From Hydractinia symbiolongicarpus (lineage: Eukaryota; Cnidaria; Hydrozoa; Anthoathecata; Hydractiniidae), in the NCBI RefSeq assembly GCF_029227915.1, contig NC_079883.1:19404001-19468000 (forward strand): a DNA stretch of 64,000 bases, written 5' to 3'. Under the pieces are notes generated by a model. It did not search any database, had not been told where the DNA came from, and saw only the letters and a list, made by a program, of their open reading frames with translations. How positions within the stretch are numbered: the first letter of the stretch is position 1; every line of letters starts with the position of its first letter. Positions 1-8,782 of the stretch are shown here, piece by piece. Both the position numbers and the translations under genes were made by a program.

Positions 1-380
1 AACACGGGAAATGTGCAACGGGATTGTTCAAAATAACCACTGGTTATTCAAGTATATTCCCTACAGGTTCAAAACACGGGAAATGTGCAACGGGATTGTT
101 CAAAATAACCACTGGTTATTCAAGTATATTCCCGACAGGTTCAAAACACGGGAAATGTGCAACGGGATTGTTCAAAGGAACCACTGGTTATTCAAGTATA
201 TTCCCGACAGGTTCAAGACGCGGGACATGTGCACTATGGTGGTTGAGGAATATTCCGGGATGCTCAGACATGTTCCTGACAGGTTCAAGACGCAAGACAT
301 GTGTAATATGGCGGTTCGAGATAAACCTCATCTACTCGAGTTTGTTCCGGACTGGTTCGTTACCCGGGACATGTGTAGTA
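1..380 (+). repeat. 72-bp in-frame tandem repeat
   Basis: The period is exactly 72 bp (24 codons): the same 8-mer AACACGGG starts at 1, 73 and 145. The first three units are nearly identical and those after about 217 diverge. The unit is coding and preserves the reading frame, so it grew by whole-repeat duplication. Confidence 0.9.
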
Positions 381-493
381 GCACTGATCCTCGATTGCTA
401 GATGCTTATCGATCGAGGAAGGAGAAAAAGGCAAGGATTAACTGGCTAGGATACAGCAATTGTATGGTAGTGAGTTCACGACCTCATCAGTGA
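2..493 (+). CDS. PDRFKT-repeat protein, C-terminal part
   Basis: The frame is open from the left edge, so the 5' end is missing. It has about five 24-residue repeats with the core PDRFKTxxMC plus a preceding aromatic/hydrophobic stretch. A charged tail follows around residue 130 (RSRKEKKARI). The related protein at the start of Pol-C has the same kind of tail (QRKAEKAGI) followed by a Trp/His/Asp-rich end, so the Pol-A C-terminus looks degraded after the tail. From memory, proteins of this repeat type are common in cnidarian Polinton-like elements; their function is unknown to me. The repeats could form a solenoid that binds protein or nucleic acid, but that is inference. Confidence 0.6.
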   Translation, partial: TREMCNGIVQNNHWLFKYIPYRFKTREMCNGIVQNNHWLFKYIPDRFKTREMCNGIVQRNHWLFKYIPDRFKTRDMCTMVVEEYSGMLRHVPDRFKTQDMCNMAVRDKPHLLEFVPDWFVTRDMCSSTDPRLLDAYRSRKEKKARINWLGYSNCMVVSSRPHQ

Positions 494-797
494 AGAATGG
501 TAGATACCTGAACACAAAAATTAAAGAATGGGATGGTAAAATAAACACGTATTTCTACAATCTTCAAGTACCTATACGACAACCATGTTCCTGTATCTGT
601 ATACTAAAAATATCCAGCATTTATAAGCAAAGCTCCAAGCACTATCCGTAGATCTTGCTTGAGGAGTGCAAATACAAGCCGGTACCTGTAACTCCAAGGA
701 CACATCTTTTTGATTCAGATGACGACGAGGAACCAATCGTTGTGGTATAGTTAAACTCGATAGATTTTTGTATACTAATATTGTATACAAAAAAAAT
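494..797. other. AT-rich gap in Pol-A
   Basis: No convincing gene is seen. Short open frames exist on both strands but none has a recognisable motif. It may include decayed C-terminal sequence of the repeat protein. Confidence 0.4.
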
Positions 798-1071
798 ATG
801 AATGATTTAAAAAGAGAAGCGAGAGCTAGGCATTCGCGGTTACTCAACTCTCAAGAAGGGTGAAATTATAGCCGCAATTAACAAGATAAAATATAGAGAT
901 ATTGCAACGCAAACCGATGGTCTATACTGCTAGAAATGTGTCGATATAGCATCAATGAAGATCCTAGAAAAGTACATCAGAGGCCTCGAGGCAAAACAGA
1001 AACAAACAATAATTTATGACGGTGATTTTATGATCGATAAAGATACCGGTGAAGTGCTTGGTGTAATTTAA
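798..1071 (+). pseudogene. SAP-domain protein, frameshifted
   Basis: The start ATG follows a poly-A stretch. The first ten codons (MNDLKREARA) are in one frame. The continuation GIRGYSTLKKGEIIAAI lies one frame over, giving a SAP-type helix-loop-helix (LRxxARxxGIRGYSxLKKxELI), a small DNA-binding fold seen at the N-terminus of many Polinton proteins. A second lesion, an in-frame TAG, follows GLYC. The remaining residues end EVLGVI before TAA at 1069. The protein would be about 90 residues. A role in DNA binding is inferred from the family only. Confidence 0.55.
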
Positions 1072-1116
1072 TGTTTTATACAAAACATTAAAATTATGAA
1101 TATTTAGGTGGTGCCT

Positions 1117-1761
1117 CTAGGTATTTCTTACATATTGTGCAGACTGTAAGTTTTTTAACAACTCAGCCCTCGCCTCGTCGCGACCTTGTGCGAAAAGCTG
1201 CTGCCTTTCTTGATTGTTAATCGTCTCCACAATTTTTTTCGTGCGTTGACGAATCTGCTCCTTTAACAGTATATAGCGTTGTTTCTCTTGGTTTATTAGT
1301 GAAAATTCATAATTACTTATTACTCCATTCTCAATCGCCCTTGATATAAGATCAACTATTGAATTTAGCTTAGTCTCTGCAAGGAGTCTTATTGAGTCGT
1401 GTTTCTTACGTTTATAGTTTAATTTCTTCCCACCCTGTTTTAGGGCTGTCTGTCCTAATCAAACGGCAATGCTGATCCCACCCATCGCGACGGCCAGAGG
1501 TACTCCGATCCCGGACAACATACTCTCAATTCCAACACCCGAGGTGATAACACTTATTGCCAATAGCCCGTGATCCATATAATGGATCCAGGTACCATGC
1601 ATTCCAAACTTTTTAGCGAGTTTTTCATGCTGTTTAATTTCATTTCTTAGATATATTTCTATCTCTTCAATCTTTTTAAGCCTGTATACCTGACTTTCAT
1701 CAGACTCCTGATTAGGAGCATTCGGCGGCAAACTAGGATATAATTTTGTAATACCTGACAT
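1117..1761 (-). pseudogene. Coiled-coil/hydrophobic virion-associated protein, nonsense-broken
   Basis: The start ATG (complement of 1759-1761) is preceded by AGAATAAAT. About 100 residues are open: a disordered start, a charged helix (residues 28-52), then a glycine-rich hydrophobic segment (residues 66-100) that looks membrane-active. A TGA interrupts right after the hydrophobic part. The same frame then continues as a second helical region to a TAG at 1117-1119. Homologues are at 13752-14377 (Pol-B) and 24680-25322 (Pol-C), always next to the penton-like gene, so the pair is a conserved module. Function unknown; a membrane-interacting minor virion protein is a guess. Confidence 0.6.
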
Positions 1762-1763
1762 AT

Positions 1764-2432
1764 TTATTCTATGATAATAACCATCGTTAGTCCCACGAAC
1801 GAAACGTTCTTATCGTGGTGATACTCATCCGTTAACATGAACTCCAGTCTGTCTGTTGAACCTTTCAAAGGAAGGTAAACAGGGTTATTGAAACTCCACG
1901 TCAACATGTCTCCCCATGCGTTCTCTTTTGTTGGAAATACGGCTAAAATTTTTGATTTTTTACCATCCAGCAAGCAATCATCTTCATCTAACTGAGGGCA
2001 AACAAGCCTCAATCTTTGGTACACGTCAGTTTTGTAGAAAAAATCATAGTCACCTTTCATATAATATTTTTTACTGGGATCGTAGGGTAGACCCAATAGG
2101 TCTTGTAGTTGTCTATGAATCACCAATGCATACCCTTCATTAACCCGGAGCCTGCATAGTCCATTTTTCAGGACAAAAAGCTTAATCCTATCCTGTGCCT
2201 GACTATTCACAATGGCCGCGATATCTTCAATTTTGTACAAACCGTTCATGATTTCATTCCTTATCTCCCTCCGATCGGGCCCTACCTTACGAATAGTAAA
2301 ATCATTATTAGAATAGAGATTCAGCCATATAGGCCTGATACTAATGGATTTTAAAGCGATCCTCGTATCCTGCCCTAGGTAGTCCTCAAATATCGTAGGC
2401 TTGTCAATATTTGTTATATACAACTGCTTCAT
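1764..2432 (-). CDS. Penton-like minor capsid protein (putative)
   Basis: Intact 222-residue frame. Beta-rich with no membrane segment or coiled coil. It ends with a short hydrophobic beta strand (FVGLTMVIIIE) after a conserved LEFMLTDEYHH motif, an arrangement I associate with single-jelly-roll penton proteins of Polinton-like elements. It lies 3 bp from the downstream gene at 1761 and is divergent from the gene at 2449, with only 16 bp between the two start codons. Pol-B and Pol-C carry broken copies at 13300-13750 and 25323-25946. The capsid role rests on family context rather than catalytic motifs; a tail-fibre-like protein is an alternative. Confidence 0.5.
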   Translation of the reverse strand: MKQLYITNIDKPTIFEDYLGQDTRIALKSISIRPIWLNLYSNNDFTIRKVGPDRREIRNEIMNGLYKIEDIAAIVNSQAQDRIKLFVLKNGLCRLRVNEGYALVIHRQLQDLLGLPYDPSKKYYMKGDYDFFYKTDVYQRLRLVCPQLDEDDCLLDGKKSKILAVFPTKENAWGDMLTWSFNNPVYLPLKGSTDRLEFMLTDEYHHDKNVSFVGLTMVIIIE

Positions 2433-2451
2433 CTTTCTTTAAAGAAATATG
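2430..2451. promoter_or_regulatory. Compact divergent promoter with palindrome
   Basis: Only 16 bp separate the start codons of two divergent genes. The spacer holds the perfect palindrome TTTCTTTAAAGAAA. The same spot in Pol-B has TTTCTTTTAAGAAA read on the gene strand (about 13279-13292), and Pol-C has a weaker version before 25965. Conservation between decayed copies suggests a shared bidirectional control element. Confidence 0.5.
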
Positions 2452-3536
2452 AATATCTATTCGTATAATCCTACAGCAAAATACAAATCCAACAGAGGAG
2501 AGTGGCCTCTCGGTATAACAAACTTGGAGCATCAGGACGTCTACGTGTCTATGACTCAACACATTTCCATGGCCTTCCCACAGTTTACAAAGTACCCCAT
2601 CAAAGTTCCGACGACCTATCTTAATGATCCTGTAAGTGTAAATTGGGAAGGTCAAGCCTTGAACTATTGGAATATCCAGGTCAATTTTGCTTGCCATTGC
2701 GCGACAACGGCATTAGGCATTTTTGCTCAGCACATGAGTGGCTCCGTACCCCTTGTCAATTCAATTTTTAATTCCACGTGTACTATCACATGCGTCGTAT
2801 TCTCGCGAGGATGAAAGTGCCAATACCATTCAAAGGAGGCATTTCAAGGTATGAGAACCCATACTCGAGCTCAGGCTATGCCCAGGTATGCCGCGAATAC
2901 GGAGCAAATCCTAATAGCTTCTACAAATTCAAAGCCTTGACTTCATCGTTGACGAGTGGTAGACGGTGGCCTCAGGTTAACGGTGACTGGGCTAAATTCA
3001 TCATACCAACCTCCCAGGGTTTGACATCGGAGGGCCTGACGAAGCTAAGTGAAAGTATACGCGTTTATGTTGTTCTATTGCTAGGGTCTCAAGCATCCCT
3101 TCTAGGATCTGGTGCGGACAACTACACAGCTAGACAGATCCTCCTGCAGAATTTTGAGGCCATGGTCTTACGTGAAGAAAACGTAGGTCAAGACATTACG
3201 GAATTTCAAAAGGTATTACAGTACGCACGGACTCCAGTAAATTTCGCCGTAATTCCAAGCGTGTACATGCTTCCTTCAAATATGGACCTCCGCATTGGAA
3301 AAATTGTGGGATATAACAATAACATTTTAATCGCGCCTTCTAACATAGGTGTAGGGGTGGAGTAAGACCTGAATACCAAAGCTGTCAACACATCCTTCAC
3401 TACACCTCCTAGGCAATATATAAAGAAAACCACGCCTAATACCAAGGAAGCCCACAGGCAGCACGAGGAAACTAAAGCTACCATTATCACTGTGGGGATA
3501 TTGCTAATTATCACCTATATATGGATGAAACATTAA
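2449..3536 (+). pseudogene. Conserved tail-anchored structural-type protein, frameshift and nonsense
   Basis: Starts MNIYSYNPTAKYKS. One frame runs to about 2770. A frameshift near 2775-2785 moves to a second frame, which begins at VYYHMRRILARMKVP and runs to a TAA at 3363-3365. Beyond that stop the same frame stays open to TAA 3534-3536 and ends in a hydrophobic anchor (TIITVGILLIITYIW). The full product would be about 360 residues with a C-terminal membrane anchor. Motifs conserved in all three elements include WNIQVNFA, GLTxxGLTKLSESIR and LRIGxxVGYNN. The family is abundant in cnidarian Polinton-like elements; I do not know its function. It is convergent with the gene at 3576-4409. Confidence 0.6.
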
Positions 3537-3575
3537 GATTGTCATCTGGTAAGTTAGATGGTTTACCAGAATAAT

Positions 3576-4409
3576 CTACGATCTCTTCCCACTCCTTCTG
3601 TTACCTACATAGGCAACGACTATACCCACAGCACCCGCGATGGCTAGGTACAAGTGCCTTGCTACATACTCCACGAGTTTGGCGGCTACTCGGAAGAAAA
3701 ATGATACGATCGTACCGATGATCCCCGGCAGAGTAGCTCCCGCTTTGCCTGCTAAATACTTTAAAAATTTTCCGAGCCTTTCCAGTTGCTTTTGAACGAA
3801 TCCTTTGCTACCACCACCTCCTCCCGCACCTCCCGCTGCCCCACCACCTGTGAGCGCTAGGACCAGGGTTGATATCAGTAAGCCCACGGCTGAGACAATG
3901 CTGGTAATAGTAATACCCTGTTCTTTGAATAGAATGCTGAGCTTTTCTTTTAATGAGGTATCATCTCCAGCTATTTTCATGAGAGTGTCTTTGATATTTT
4001 TCAACTGATTTTGAATTGTGGATGATAGTAAACCATGTTCTTCTATTGCCATCTTTCGATCATTCTTTAACTTTTCACGATCCTTCTTAGCCTTATCGAG
4101 ATCCTCACCCCAAATATTTTGCTGTTCCTCGGATACGTCGGACCCAGCCTTCTTCGCCTCAAGGCTCTTGATCTTGTCATTTGCATTGAAAAGCTTGCCA
4201 TCGTAGTAAGTCATCTTACTTTTCACATTATTCAACTCGTCCTTGAGCGTTCTAACATAGAAACGAAGCCCCCTTCTTTCGCGTTCGTCGAAGGCTTCGG
4301 TAAAGGAAGTATCCTCTATGAGGCTCTTCGTTTCATCTATTATATTATCGAGCAGCGGCAACATCTCGATGTCTCCGGGGTTGTCCTCGATGGTATCAAT
4401 ATTATTCAA
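3576..4409 (-). CDS. Long coiled-coil protein with C-terminal membrane segments
   Basis: Intact 277-residue frame. Residues 1-40 are acidic. Residues 45-155 are strongly charged and helical, a coiled coil. Residues 165-190 are hydrophobic (ITSIVSAVGLLISTLVLAL), followed by a Gly/Ala linker. Two more hydrophobic stretches lie around 225-270, ending NRRSGKRS. Broken homologues are at 12111-12480 (Pol-B) and 27196-28128 (Pol-C). The layout suggests a membrane-anchored or membrane-remodelling virion or host-entry component; this is inference. It starts 7 bp after the upstream gene's stop (4416), so the two may be co-transcribed. Confidence 0.6.
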   Translation of the reverse strand: MNNIDTIEDNPGDIEMLPLLDNIIDETKSLIEDTSFTEAFDERERRGLRFYVRTLKDELNNVKSKMTYYDGKLFNANDKIKSLEAKKAGSDVSEEQQNIWGEDLDKAKKDREKLKNDRKMAIEEHGLLSSTIQNQLKNIKDTLMKIAGDDTSLKEKLSILFKEQGITITSIVSAVGLLISTLVLALTGGGAAGGAGGGGGSKGFVQKQLERLGKFLKYLAGKAGATLPGIIGTIVSFFFRVAAKLVEYVARHLYLAIAGAVGIVVAYVGNRRSGKRS

Positions 4410-4415
4410 GAGGCT

Positions 4416-4835
4416 TTAATCCGCTGCTTTACGACCCTTGTGTGGTGTAGTATAGTCGGCAAAACCTAAGGCACGCAATCGTCCCACGCCTAGATCTCTC
4501 ACTATCGCGGAAGATTTTCTAATTTCACCATTTTGTTTCGTGAGCTCTACACCATCGTAGGTAAGCTTATTACCTTATGTTGTAAAGTTATCATAATGCC
4601 TGGCATTCGGTTGCCCTAGCTCCTCATCAAGGGCTTCATAGAGGATATCAACCTTCGATATCAGTAGTTCCCGCCTTACTGTGGTGTCAGTGAGGCCGCC
4701 TCTTGAAGGTGTTGCGGTTGTAGTGGGAATATTCTCAGGCCGAAGGATCTCGCTCTCACTACTAAATTCTTCGGATTCATCTTTTATATCTTCCTCTGGC
4801 GTAAAATCTGGTTCATATGCTGGGTTTATAGGCAT
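4416..4835 (-). pseudogene. Small acidic protein, one nonsense codon
   Basis: The start is preceded by GAAATAAA directly before ATG. About 86 residues are open (acidic, Ser/Thr-rich), then an in-frame TAA at 4573-4575. The same frame continues for 52 codons to TAA at 4416-4418, with a conserved end (RALGFADYTTP) that matches KALGFTDYEIP in Pol-B. The intact product would be about 139 residues. No recognised domain. It precedes the coiled-coil gene in both Pol-A and Pol-B. Confidence 0.55.
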
Positions 4836-4866
4836 TTTATTTCAATCCCAGAAACATATAATAAAT

Positions 4867-4953
4867 ATGTTTGGAAAGATACTTAATCCCAATAAGGAGA
4901 TCAAAACGATGATGGCGATGAAAGGCAAGAAACAGCGTGGATGGAACCGGTGA
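4867..4953 (+). CDS. Very short basic peptide ORF
   Basis: A 28-residue, highly basic ORF (MFGKILNPNKEIK...). Its ATG follows ATATAATAAAT, the start-proximal motif of this element family. It lies where Pol-B has its putative major capsid gene, so this may be a remnant left by a deletion rather than a gene. No match recognised. Confidence 0.25.
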   Translation: MFGKILNPNKEIKTMMAMKGKKQRGWNR

Positions 4954-5075
4954 TATCATTGTTACGTGTACTTGCTAATGGATGCTCAATTATACATCCT
5001 AGACGGCAGGTTCCACAGTGTAGAATATTAAGAGATCAAATTTGTTTTTGTAGATCCAAGACCTACAAAATAAAC

Positions 5076-5474
5076 ATGGCAAGCATAGCAGTACTCGCAG
5101 ATGGAGCAATTATAAACGCATTGGCATTTTCAGGCTCAAATTATCTATTCAGCAAACTTAGTGGGCACGGCGAGGCAGAACGTAAGAGGCATGATCTAGC
5201 CCTCGAAAAATTACAAGCTGCTCAAGCACAATGGATCCGTGAAAGACAAGCAAAAATAGATTGGTATAATCAGCAACGGGAGCTTAAGCGTCAAGCTGGC
5301 GATAGTTTGAAAGAGTTAGACGAAGACATGCGAGATTACTATATCGCGACGATTGAAGAGGCCCCGAAATTGTCAAACTACTATATACCAAGAAAACAGC
5401 AACAAGACGGGGAGCTGACGTTCATCGTAGGGTCCTTGGCTCTGCTGGGTTTTGCTGTGTACAAGTATATGTAA
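5076..5474 (+). CDS. Conserved small protein with C-terminal membrane anchor
   Basis: A longer frame starts at 4941, but the ATG at 5076 is chosen because AAAATAAAC lies just before it and homologues start here (10349 in Pol-B, 28258 in Pol-C). 132 residues. A hydrophobic N-terminus with motif ALAFSGxNxLFSKLxGHGEAERKRH (residues about 15-38), a charged helix to about residue 90, and a hydrophobic C-terminal segment (ELTFIVGSLALLGFAVYKYM). It sits directly upstream of the integrase on the same strand. The GHGEAER motif is invariant in the three copies here. Function unknown. Confidence 0.65.
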   Translation: MASIAVLADGAIINALAFSGSNYLFSKLSGHGEAERKRHDLALEKLQAAQAQWIRERQAKIDWYNQQRELKRQAGDSLKELDEDMRDYYIATIEEAPKLSNYYIPRKQQQDGELTFIVGSLALLGFAVYKYM

Positions 5475-5483
5475 GGAATATTT

Positions 5484-5508
5484 TTGACATGTATAATAAA
5501 CATGTCAA
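5484..5508 (+). promoter_or_regulatory. Inverted repeat holding the integrase start codon
   Basis: TTGACATGT (5484-5492) and ACATGTCAA (5500-5508) are perfect 9-bp arms around ATAATAA. The integrase ATG (5502-5504) lies in the 3' arm. Pol-C has different arm sequences in the same arrangement at 28758-28790. Confidence 0.55.
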
Positions 5509-6506
5509 GATCAAAACATATTGTTACTCCTGAGGAAGCAGGAAAATTAAGCCAGATCTACTACTCTTCAGAACATCTTTGGACCGGGAACAAAGCTATT
5601 AAACTACTCTTGGAGCAGAGTGGTCTTTCCAAAAAAAAATTATTCATTGGCTATCTCGTCAACTCCTGTGGCTCCGACATATCAAAGGCCCGAAAAAGAT
5701 CAACTACCCACATTTCACCATCACGAAACCAAATCAAATGCACCAATTCGACTTGCTTTACATGCCTCATGACAAGCTGTATGGTAATACGTATAAATAT
5801 ATTCTAACAGGTATTGATGTAGCCTTGAGATACAAAGTCGCAAGACCCCTGGGAACCAAGAAAGCCAGTGAGGTCGCTGATATGCTCAAGAATATCTATA
5901 AAGCGGGACCTCTCCGATACCCCAAGACCTTCCAATGCGACCAAGGTAGTGAATTCAAATCAGATGTGACGAAGCTGTTAAAATCCAAAGGTGTGGAAAT
6001 CAAGCGGACAATCACCAAGTATCACCATACTTTCACGGCGTTTGTGGAGTCCTACAACAAGGTGCTCGCGGAGAAACTATTCGAACTCCAAGATGCGCAG
6101 GAATTGGCTTCTGAGGAAACTAGTACCACATGGGTGAAGCATCTATATAATATTGTAAAAATTATGAATGATACCAAGACGGCTATGATTGGCATGAAAC
6201 CTTCGAAGGCCATTAAACTCGATGATGTACCGCTTGCGAAAAGCGAGGAAAATCCCGAGGAAAAGCCTCTACCCGATGATGGCTTATATCTGTATCTGCT
6301 AGGCTGGTGAGGAACATGGTGATGCCAAAATACGCGCGACTGATGCCTATTGGAGCAAAAATACGTACAGAATCGACCGTATCGTAACTGGTACGAGGTT
6401 GTTATACTATTTGGCAGATGGACCTGATCGAAGTTTTGTGGCGGAAGAATTAATGTTGATTCCAGAGGATTTTTAAATACCTCCGGAGCATGTGAAAGAA
6501 TGGTAA
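5502..6506 (+). pseudogene. Polinton-type rve integrase, frameshifted
   Basis: Retroviral-type DDE integrase that would insert the element into host DNA. N-terminal helical region, then the catalytic core: MHQFDLLYMP (first Asp, near 5750), FQCDQGSEFK (second Asp, near 5937) and AFVESYNKVLA (Glu, near 6047). A C-terminal beta domain follows (YRIDRIVTG...YYLADGPDRSFV). Three lesions: a -1 frame change at a run of nine A's (5631-5639), a frameshift near 6303, and a TAA after LIPEDF near 6475. All three catalytic residues survive. It lies downstream of the small anchored protein and convergent with Bro. Confidence 0.85.
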
Positions 6507-6553
6507 ACTTCTCGATTTTGTGGTTCATAAGAGCTACAAAAAACATATACACA

Positions 6554-7309
6554 TTATGACATATCTATATCGTACATCCCCTCGAATAACTCGCGTGTGG
6601 CATCATCGGGTAAACTAAAATGATTTCGCCATGAATTAGCTATACCAAGATTATCATCCTTGAACCTGTTCCATGTATGTACGGCGTTGGGATCGTCACA
6701 TATTGGATTCCTTTCTACCATACCTAGATATATCTCCTGTAGGGTACGAAGCTGATCGTTTAGAGATCGACGTTGACAGCGAATAATGTAATAAGGGGGT
6801 TGGCCCTTTTTTCCACATTCATTAGGATAGTTCTTGTCGATAACACAGAGTACATTATCATAGGGATAACCACTAGAAACATACCGATCACGAAGCTCCG
6901 CATTTTCCAAGGTTCGTAGATCTAGATGTTTCTCTCGCTCTTGAAGGTCATCGTTGAGTATTGCCAGGGCTTGACGATGTTCTTCAATTTCATTTTGTAA
7001 TTTTTCCACACCTCTTTTAGTTAGCCATTTCATGACCTCAATAGCCCTTGGTTTTCGAGATCTATGTACAATCTCTAATGCACCATCCAATGTCACGAAA
7101 GCCTCGTCTCCGGTTACTTCCTTGGACAGTGCGTCTAACGCACCATCTGTTATTTCATGACGAGGCGTGGTTTTTACATCTCTGTATGTCGCCTTTATAT
7201 CAAAAATACCCAGAAATCTTCCCAGATCAGCACGTTTAAACATTGGTTGGCCCTGATTGTTTACCAATATCTCAATGGTAGGCAATGTGTTAAATAAGGT
7301 AAGTGACAT
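6554..7309 (-). CDS. Bro-N domain protein
   Basis: Intact 251 residues. The N-terminal Bro-N fold (residues about 10-100) shows the typical FKRADLGRFLGI and a later FVTLDGALEIVHRSRKPRA. Residues 100-140 form a charged coiled coil. The C-terminal part holds RCQRRSLNDQLR and AVHTWNRFKDD, resembling the DUF3627-like ends found in iridovirus-type Bro/MSV199 proteins. Bro-N proteins of large DNA viruses bind DNA and modulate transcription or host chromatin; the exact role here is unknown. TAAATAATAAA immediately precedes the ATG. Pol-C has a frameshifted homologue at 31061-31761. Confidence 0.8.
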   Translation of the reverse strand: MSLTLFNTLPTIEILVNNQGQPMFKRADLGRFLGIFDIKATYRDVKTTPRHEITDGALDALSKEVTGDEAFVTLDGALEIVHRSRKPRAIEVMKWLTKRGVEKLQNEIEEHRQALAILNDDLQEREKHLDLRTLENAELRDRYVSSGYPYDNVLCVIDKNYPNECGKKGQPPYYIIRCQRRSLNDQLRTLQEIYLGMVERNPICDDPNAVHTWNRFKDDNLGIANSWRNHFSLPDDATRELFEGMYDIDMS

Positions 7310-7317
7310 TTTATTAT

Positions 7318-7503
7318 TTACATTACTCCAACCAGGGTTACAATGAGTAGGACGGTTATGAAAAAATACTTGGTATTCCTTTCCCTTTCTAATACATCCC
7401 TTAGCTCTTCATCAAGAGCTTCCAGTTGAGATTCCAGATAGGGTATCCTATCCATCTCCTCATAGCAAGCCCTCAGTTGTTGTTTTATCAATTCATATAA
7501 CAT
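7318..7503 (-). CDS. Small coiled-coil, tail-anchored protein
   Basis: 61 residues. The ATG at 7503 is preferred over 7524 because AGAATAAAT precedes it and the longer form overlaps the ATPase more. Residues 1-40 are a charged heptad-like helix, and residues 43-61 a hydrophobic anchor (FFITVLLIVTLVGVM). It lies between ATPase and Bro with spacers of 2 and 8 bp. No homologue recognised. Confidence 0.5.
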   Translation of the reverse strand: MLYELIKQQLRACYEEMDRIPYLESQLEALDEELRDVLERERNTKYFFITVLLIVTLVGVM

Positions 7504-7505
7504 AT

Positions 7506-8111
7506 TTATTCTAATATACTCCAAGCCCTTGGGTGCTCAAGCCTAATATACAAGCAGGCATGCTTAGACTTTTTGAGTTGAGCCTTGATTTCTTCCCACT
7601 CAGTGGATTCGATCATATTCGTTTCCTCATCAATTAATTTAAGGTCCGATCTTTCCGAGGGATACCAGGTAAATAACTGTTTCTTTTGCCTCCTCAGATT
7701 TTTGGGAATCGCGGTATGACTCTGAGTCAACAGCCATAACGAATGCTTCCTGTGCCTCCCGCTAATGGCTAATTCCAATAGGGACTGCCGCTTTTTATCC
7801 ATGGATTCATCCGCGATCATGTCATCAACTATAAATAATGTTTCTTCGCCTGCCAGGAGGTTTGAAAATTTGCTTATCCAATCGAATAAATTATCACCCG
7901 GATCAATAAGGAACACATAATCATCCTTCCAAAGCGATGGTCTATCGAGATAAGTGGCATTCCATCGGAGAGTAGGGCAGAGGATAATGATATTTTGAAA
8001 ATGTTCCTTGTAAGAACCTTCCAAAAGATCGAGAACACGCTGCGTTTTCCCGCATCCTGTAGAGCCTGTAAATATTATTGTGCACGGGTCTTTAACAATG
8101 TCTAGAGTCAT
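7506..8111 (-). CDS. FtsK/HerA (A32-like) DNA-packaging ATPase
   Basis: Intact 201 residues. Walker A is GSTGCGKT (residues 16-23), Walker B LFIVDD (residues 92-97), and the downstream polar motif LLTQSHTAIPKNLR matches the conserved glutamine region of the A32/FtsK packaging ATPases. In Polintons and related viruses this enzyme pumps DNA into the capsid, so its presence points to a virus-like ancestry. The start overlaps the stop of the upstream zinc-finger/HNH gene by 4 bp (ATGA), and AAAAATAA precedes the ATG. The Pol-C homologue at 32515-33110 has lost Walker A. Confidence 0.9.
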   Translation of the reverse strand: MTLDIVKDPCTIIFTGSTGCGKTQRVLDLLEGSYKEHFQNIIILCPTLRWNATYLDRPSLWKDDYVFLIDPGDNLFDWISKFSNLLAGEETLFIVDDMIADESMDKKRQSLLELAISGRHRKHSLWLLTQSHTAIPKNLRRQKKQLFTWYPSERSDLKLIDEETNMIESTEWEEIKAQLKKSKHACLYIRLEHPRAWSILE

Positions 8112-8727
8112 TTATTTTTCATGTATACCACGTGGTATTTTACCATGTTTTCATCCGCCCACAAGGGTTGCATATTAGTGTAGTGGAGCCTCGCTAATTG
8201 TATTTCATCGCTAGAATATTCTCCATTCTCCCTATACTTTAGTGGCACCTTGTGGTCAAACTGCCACTGCCTCCGGTTTCCCCAATTCATTCCACCACTG
8301 AATTGAGCCTGGATGTGCTTCATGAAGGTAACGATATCGCAACCGAGATACTCGGTGGAGGCTATCTCTGTATCATGGTTTAAAGCATAGTGAATCCTAT
8401 TTAGAATGAGGTGATATATATACCCAGGGAAATCACATATGGGACAATTGTTCCCCGTTTTTGATGCAGACATTTGGTTCTACCTCCTCGTCCACAGTCC
8501 TTACATGTTGATCTTATCCTACCATGCTCGATGCATATAGATCCACCTCCACAGCCCTTGCAGCGGGATAACCGCCTACCATGTTCGATGCATCTACTGC
8601 GTTCTTGCGCTTCCTTCTTTTTATCCAGGCATTTGATACAATATTTCGTCCGTTGCCCATTCCACTTCATCCTGAAATTGTTTAAAGATAAAGAGTGATT
8701 ACATCTCGAGCATTTGGCCTCTTCCAT
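8108..8727 (-). pseudogene. Zinc-finger plus HNH-type endonuclease, frameshifted
   Basis: Start MEEAKCSRCNHSL. An N-terminal C2C2 module (CSRC...CIKC, residues 5-30) is followed by two HGRxxSxCKxCG units, a repeat type seen in algal and giant-virus proteins. The second half is in another frame from about 8473: CPICDFPGYIYH and WQFDHKVPLKYRENG, an HNH-like core with the D-H pair. One frameshift near 8473 separates the parts. It would be about 205 residues. The activity would be DNA nicking or cutting. The stop overlaps the ATPase start. Homologous zinc modules occur at 33114-33595 and 33597-33998. Confidence 0.65.
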
Positions 8728-8782
8728 GTTGTTTTTTTGTGTATACCACCAGGTACACAAAATTTTTCGCTGGACTATTATT

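Noticed and set aside
4867-4953. Capsid core-type basic protein
   Set aside because: Composition fits a DNA-binding peptide, but 28 codons are too short to assign and it may be a deletion remnant.
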